Below are positions 60,580 through 64,000 of a stretch of DNA of 64,000 nucleotides, piece after piece. The stretch is taken from the NCBI GenBank assembly GCA_937902315.1, contig CALGUG010000011.1, forward strand, positions 1 through 64,000, in the 5' to 3' direction. The translations under genes and the position numbers were made by a program. The stretch's first letter is position 1. Every line of letters begins with the position of its first letter. The notes under the pieces are model-generated. The model was given only the letters and a program-made list of their open reading frames with translations, made no database searches and had not been told where the DNA came from. This DNA is from an uncultured Chloroflexales bacterium. Lineage in GTDB: Bacteria > Chloroflexota > Chloroflexia > Chloroflexales > Chloroflexaceae.

Positions 60580-60927
60580 TCAACTCTTATGGCGCTCTTC
60601 AACTTGCTCTTTCCGACGCCGGATCTCTTCGGCCAACTTCTGGCGAGCTTCTAATACCCCAGCCCGCTGTTCTTTTGCACGCCTTGAAAGGGCAAAAAAC
60701 GCAATACTGACACACAGCAAGATCAGTGGCACACCGATCACAACGGTCATCCATTCGGAAAGGTCCACACCGATAAGCGGAAGCAGGTTCATGATACCTA
60801 AGAGGCCGAATGCCGCCGCTGCTACCCACATCGAACGCTGTCGATTGGGCATACCACGCGAGTTTATGGCTTGACCGACCAATAGACCACAGATCACAAA
60901 GATAAAGATAATGCGAAAGAAATCCAT
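60580..60927 (-). CDS. Small membrane protein with a charged coiled-coil tail
   Basis: The 115-residue protein has three hydrophobic segments (FFRIIFIFVICGLLVGQAI, AAAAFGLLGIMNLLPLIGV, MTVVIGVPLILLCVSIAFFAL; each cited in part) and an Arg/Glu/Lys-rich helical tail from about residue 85 (EARQKLAEEIRRRKEQVEE). No family was recognised. It is convergent with the SH3-like gene. The ATG at 60927 has modest upstream signals. Confidence 0.6.
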   Translation of the reverse strand: MDFFRIIFIFVICGLLVGQAINSRGMPNRQRSMWVAAAAFGLLGIMNLLPLIGVDLSEWMTVVIGVPLILLCVSIAFFALSRRAKEQRAGVLEARQKLAEEIRRRKEQVEERHKS

Positions 60928-61206
60928 ACTAGTACGCTCCCTAAGGTGTTATGTCCATTCGAAATACGCATTATAAAGTAGGCTACAAGCAGATTGAACC
61001 GGATTTGCATAGCTAGGACACAATTAAGATATGGTATCATGAACCTGCAAACAGATCACAACAATGTAAAATAAACGCACCCGTTAGATCGATCCCATTC
61101 CCTGCCACTTCTAACACACGATCAGCAACAAAAGGCTCGCGATTTGGCTTTTTTTGTTTCTACGGGAGCGTCACATTCAACAAGGCAAGCAACAACGGAG
61201 TAACGC

Positions 61207-61806
61207 ATGGAACGTTCAGACCGCGAACTGTATAATGCCTGCCGTCACCCTAACCCTCATATCCAAAGCGAAGCCTATACTCTGCTGTGGCAGCAACTCT
61301 ATCGGATCGCTTGGGCTATGCTGCGCGAGCAGAGCGAAGGAGAAGCGCTCGCCCACGATTGCACCCAAACTGCCCTGATCAAGATCAACCAGCGTTTAGA
61401 GAGCTGTCAAAACCCCGATTCGTTTCGTGCATGGGCAAACCAAGTGTTGAGGCGCACCGTGATCGATGAGCTACGCCGCCCAGAGCATAGCCGCAAACTC
61501 GCTCTCCCCGACGACCACGACGAAGCTGCAAACTGGTTGGTTGCACCAACCGAGCTGCTGCACACCAACGATCTACGTAACTTCCTTTACGAAATCATTC
61601 AGAACGGGCCGCTCAGCGCACGCTCGCGCCGCGTCGTTTTGGGGCGCTATTTTGAGGAAAAGAACGACGAGCAGCTCTCGGCCCTAGAGAGCCAACAGAG
61701 TCAACAGCCCGTTTTACCCAGCCACATCCAAGTGACGCGCGCCAAAGATCTGGCCGCACTGCGCCGTGATCCAGCCATTCTCAACAGATTACGCGAACTG
61801 CTGTAA
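61207..61806 (+). CDS. ECF-like sigma-70 family factor
   Basis: The 199-residue protein has a region 2-like part (LLWQQLYRIAWAMLREQSEGEALAHDCTQTALIKIN, cited as ALAHDCTQTALIKIN, and FRAWANQVLRRTVIDELRR). A region 4-like C-terminus follows (SRRVVLGRYFEE and VLPSHIQVTRAKDLAALR as the helix-turn-helix). Region 4 is spread by a Glu/Gln-rich insert (EEKNDEQLSALESQQSQQ). GGAG lies 7 bases before the ATG. The downstream gene looks like its anti-sigma partner, and a CHAT gene converges on both. Confidence 0.75.
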   Translation: MERSDRELYNACRHPNPHIQSEAYTLLWQQLYRIAWAMLREQSEGEALAHDCTQTALIKINQRLESCQNPDSFRAWANQVLRRTVIDELRRPEHSRKLALPDDHDEAANWLVAPTELLHTNDLRNFLYEIIQNGPLSARSRRVVLGRYFEEKNDEQLSALESQQSQQPVLPSHIQVTRAKDLAALRRDPAILNRLRELL

Positions 61807-62055
61807 GGCCGACGTTCGCAATACAAGCAAACAGCTTAGACAATGTCACCTGCTCTCTCTACATGAGCTTGGTATAATGTTTGGGGTTCACGAGATCACT
61901 AGAGCTTGAGCAGTGCAGAGATTTGCTTAGAGTAGGACAAGTTAAATGTCAAAAATCAAAGGAAAGTTAAGTATTTTTGCCACGTCTTTATTATAAGTAT
62001 CTCACACGAGATACCTAAAACACACTCTTCTTCCAAAATGCACTGAGAAAAAATT
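61807..62055 (+). promoter_or_regulatory. Intergenic between sigma and anti-sigma-like genes
   Basis: A TATAAT (61873-61878) lies about 180 bases before the ATG at 62056 without a good -35, a pattern that would fit an alternative sigma factor. The remainder is AT-rich with no feature recognised. Confidence 0.3.
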
Positions 62056-62763
62056 ATGAACGCTGACAAAGACAATAGAATGCGTGCTTTGGCTCGCTCG
62101 ATTTTGCAAGCACAAGATCCTAAAGCATGCACCCTTTGCCTGGATACGTTGGAGCAATACATCACGCTCCAGCTCGATGGCGAAGACTACCAAAAGCAAC
62201 TGCCGGATGTTGCAGAACACCTCGACGGTTGTATCGAGTGTTCGCAATCGTATGCGATTCTCTATACACAGCTCTCGGTGGAAAAAGCTCAGGCCATGCC
62301 ACAACCTAGCACTATTCCTGATCCCGATCTGAGCTTTCTGCAGACTGCACCCAACACGCTCGATACCATGCGCGAAGCGATTCGTCAGATCGGCAACCGC
62401 TTCCAGCTCTCCTTCAGCCAAGCTCTGCTTGAGCTGTTCCAAACACCTGCCCAACCCTCGCTCGCATTTCGCGATATCGAAAACACGCCGCTCTTCGCGA
62501 TCGAACTGCCCACGCCAAGTGAACAAGTCGAACGGCTCGCGATTTCGATCTACCCTGATGATGAACGCGATGCCTATGTCCTCGTTCAAGTGAGTGTCAG
62601 CCTGCCAAACCGTATTTGGCCCAACCTCGGAGGCATTACGGTTCAATTAAATGCGGCGGGCGATCTGCACCAAGAGACCACCGACCAGTGGGGCGAAGCC
62701 TCGTTTGAATCAATCCCGCGCAGTGCGCTACCCGATCTGCGGCTCGAGATTCAAACCGACTAG
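62056..62763 (+). CDS. Anti-sigma-like protein with zinc-finger motif
   Basis: The 235-residue protein has an early CTLCLDTLEQYI segment and AEHLDGCIECSQSYAIL, an H-x3-C-x2-C pattern like zf-HC2 anti-sigma factors. No membrane helix is seen, so it would be a soluble anti-sigma. The C-terminal half (about 130-235, ending DQWGEASFESIPRSALPDLRLEI) looks like a beta-sandwich of the CarboxypepD_reg type. Its stop codon overlaps that of the convergent CHAT gene by 3 bases at a CTAG. The regulatory role is inferred from motif and neighbours. Confidence 0.6.
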   Translation: MNADKDNRMRALARSILQAQDPKACTLCLDTLEQYITLQLDGEDYQKQLPDVAEHLDGCIECSQSYAILYTQLSVEKAQAMPQPSTIPDPDLSFLQTAPNTLDTMREAIRQIGNRFQLSFSQALLELFQTPAQPSLAFRDIENTPLFAIELPTPSEQVERLAISIYPDDERDAYVLVQVSVSLPNRIWPNLGGITVQLNAAGDLHQETTDQWGEASFESIPRSALPDLRLEIQTD

Positions 62764-64000
62764 CCTTCGATCAACACATAGGCAGCCCAGATCGCTGGAT
62801 CGCTGCAGTCAAGCGTCGCCGGGATTTCGATACCCCATTTGCGGCCTTCTGCGAGCAAATCTTGGCTTGCTAACGATCTCAAAATGCATTGAGCATCTCG
62901 CAAAGCCGCCGCAGGATCGCTGTAGGAGCGGTTCTGCAACAGGGCCTGATAAAAATGCTCCATCAACAGCCGAGCGCTGCTATCTTCGACCGGCCAGAGC
63001 GTCACCAAAACCGCATGAGCGCCTGCGCCCAAAAACGCGCGCACTAAACCGAGCGGCTCGTCGCCGCGCACAACCTTGCTCACACCACTGCGACAGGCGC
63101 TCAAGGTTACTAAATCGGCTTGGAGCGACATGCGAGCCAAGACCGTCGTGGCGCTGAGGCGTTCCTGTGGGCCGATATGCAGCGCCGATTCGAGTGGCTC
63201 GTTTAGATTGAAGGTGCCATGACAGGCGAAATGTAACCATTGATAGTCGCTCGCGCGCTCAACTAAACGCTCTAGCACGCCTTGTTCACCCGTCCAAACA
63301 TCTCCCCCACACAGCTGCGCAACCGCCCGCGCTTCCGCCTCGGTATGGCGCAACGATCCGTCCGAGCCATCGTATCCCAAGGCCAAGAGCTTGGGTTGGG
63401 TCTGCGCTCGCTGCTGGGAGCTGCGTCGAGCATAATCGAGGTGATGCAGCCAAATGGTGGCGCTCGGTGTAGTCACCAAACAAGCAACCTGATCGATCAA
63501 GCGACGCTGCTGAGCATCACACAGGGCCGCGAACGGAACGTGGTGCAGCGGACCATGGGGTACAATCGTCACACGCCGCTCGCTATGCAACAGCTCAGCG
63601 ACTGGGGCAATCAAAGTATCGTAGAGCTGGCTCAAAATGGCAGGCTGTAAGAAGCGCCGTCCGTCGGCTTTGCGGGGCGAACTCGAATGCAGCAGGTTTG
63701 GATCGATCGGGCAATGGTAGACACTTAAATGTTCGCGAGTCAGCACAAAACAGATCAGCTGGGGCGGAATGCCCAGACATGCCCGCAGGCCAGCCGCTTC
63801 GAGCGGCAAGCGATCGAGTAGGGTCTGTTCGGGGCCGCGCAAACCGATCGCAAAGAAGCTGAGCAAGACCTGACCTTCTAAAAAGCTTTGCAGACGCGCG
63901 ATGCTGAAGTCCATCAGGCTTGTGGTTTGATCTGGCTCTAAGCTGCTTTTTGAACGGCGCATCAGCATATCGGCGAAAGCGCGCGCCCGAGCACGTTCGG
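62760..64000 (-). CDS. CHAT-domain caspase-like protein, N-terminus outside the window
   Basis: The visible 410 or so residues end in a CHAT domain, a clan CD peptidase related to caspases and separase. The catalytic histidine is in WLHFACHGTFNL and the cysteine in LVTLSACRSGVSKV. GLVRAFLGAGAHAVLVTLWPV and a C-terminal FYQALLQN region complete the fold. The frame stays open past the first in-frame ATG (63966-63968) to the window edge with an Arg/Ala-rich helix, so the real protein is longer, probably with TPRs as in most CHAT proteins. Confidence 0.85.
   Translation of the reverse strand, partial: ERARARAFADMLMRRSKSSLEPDQTTSLMDFSIARLQSFLEGQVLLSFFAIGLRGPEQTLLDRLPLEAAGLRACLGIPPQLICFVLTREHLSVYHCPIDPNLLHSSSPRKADGRRFLQPAILSQLYDTLIAPVAELLHSERRVTIVPHGPLHHVPFAALCDAQQRRLIDQVACLVTTPSATIWLHHLDYARRSSQQRAQTQPKLLALGYDGSDGSLRHTEAEARAVAQLCGGDVWTGEQGVLERLVERASDYQWLHFACHGTFNLNEPLESALHIGPQERLSATTVLARMSLQADLVTLSACRSGVSKVVRGDEPLGLVRAFLGAGAHAVLVTLWPVEDSSARLLMEHFYQALLQNRSYSDPAAALRDAQCILRSLASQDLLAEGRKWGIEIPATLDCSDPAIWAAYVLIEG

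Overview
The window looks like chromosomal DNA from a member of the Chloroflexota, probably class Chloroflexia. The evidence is the pair of Chlor_Arch_YYY (DUF2298) membrane proteins, a CruA-type lycopene cyclase homologue, a mevalonate kinase, and a CHAT protein beside an ECF-like sigma gene. This is inferred from gene families; no rRNA gene is present to confirm it. Genes are dense, on both strands, with moderately high GC. The gaps between them are unusually rich in small dispersed repeats.

Layout. 0.1-9 kb: a class-III aminotransferase (-), GNAT acetyltransferase, formyltransferase-like protein, DUF4230 protein (-), aldo/keto reductase, a small membrane protein (-), then a promoter-uronate dehydrogenase-like-MDR reductase-terminator unit. 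9-13.6 kb (-): MocR-type regulator, a Ser/Thr kinase with DnaJ-like zinc-finger motifs and a C-terminal membrane anchor, and an APH-family kinase. 13.6-17.5 kb (+): a candidate structured leader RNA ahead of a rubredoxin-DinB protein, a DUF2270 membrane protein and a PAS-STAS (RsbR-like) protein. 17.9-22.9 kb (-): alpha/beta hydrolase, universal stress protein, mevalonate kinase, GMP synthase and a stand-alone CBM48 protein.

23-32 kb (-): a complete phosphotransferase operon, reading regulator, EIIC, EIIB, EIIA, HPr-EI fusion, sorbose-1-phosphate-reductase-like dehydrogenase, 1-phosphofructokinase-like kinase. It has its own TTGACA promoter and a terminal hairpin. It contains everything needed to import and phosphorylate a hexitol or ketose, but not the usual mannitol-1-phosphate 5-dehydrogenase.

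32.9-43.6 kb (-): an 844-residue YYY membrane protein and a 2617-residue giant that fuses a GT-C glycosyltransferase-like domain, two YYY units and TPRs. 44-51 kb (+): a small ACC-epsilon-like protein, a CruA-like flavoprotein, and a gluconokinase / 6-phosphogluconate dehydrogenase / glucose-6-phosphate dehydrogenase cluster feeding the oxidative pentose phosphate route. 51.4-55.8 kb (-): a phosphatidylserine-decarboxylase-like protein lacking key residues, and a four-gene osmoprotectant (OpuC-type) ABC transporter. 56-64 kb: family B DNA polymerase, a sugar isomerase-like protein, an SH3-like membrane protein, a small membrane protein, and a sigma factor / anti-sigma-like pair converging on a CHAT protease-like gene that runs off the window.

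The intergenic repeats fall into two linked families. One consists of short elements with terminal inverted repeats close to ATACCAAATCCG. The other is a longer element or its remnants carrying the core GCGTCCGCCTACGGCTACC. At least two copies of the second (near 35.5 and 49.1 kb) are bounded by the same termini. One copy supplies the stop codon of the GNAT gene. No tRNA, rRNA, CRISPR array or transposase gene was recognised.
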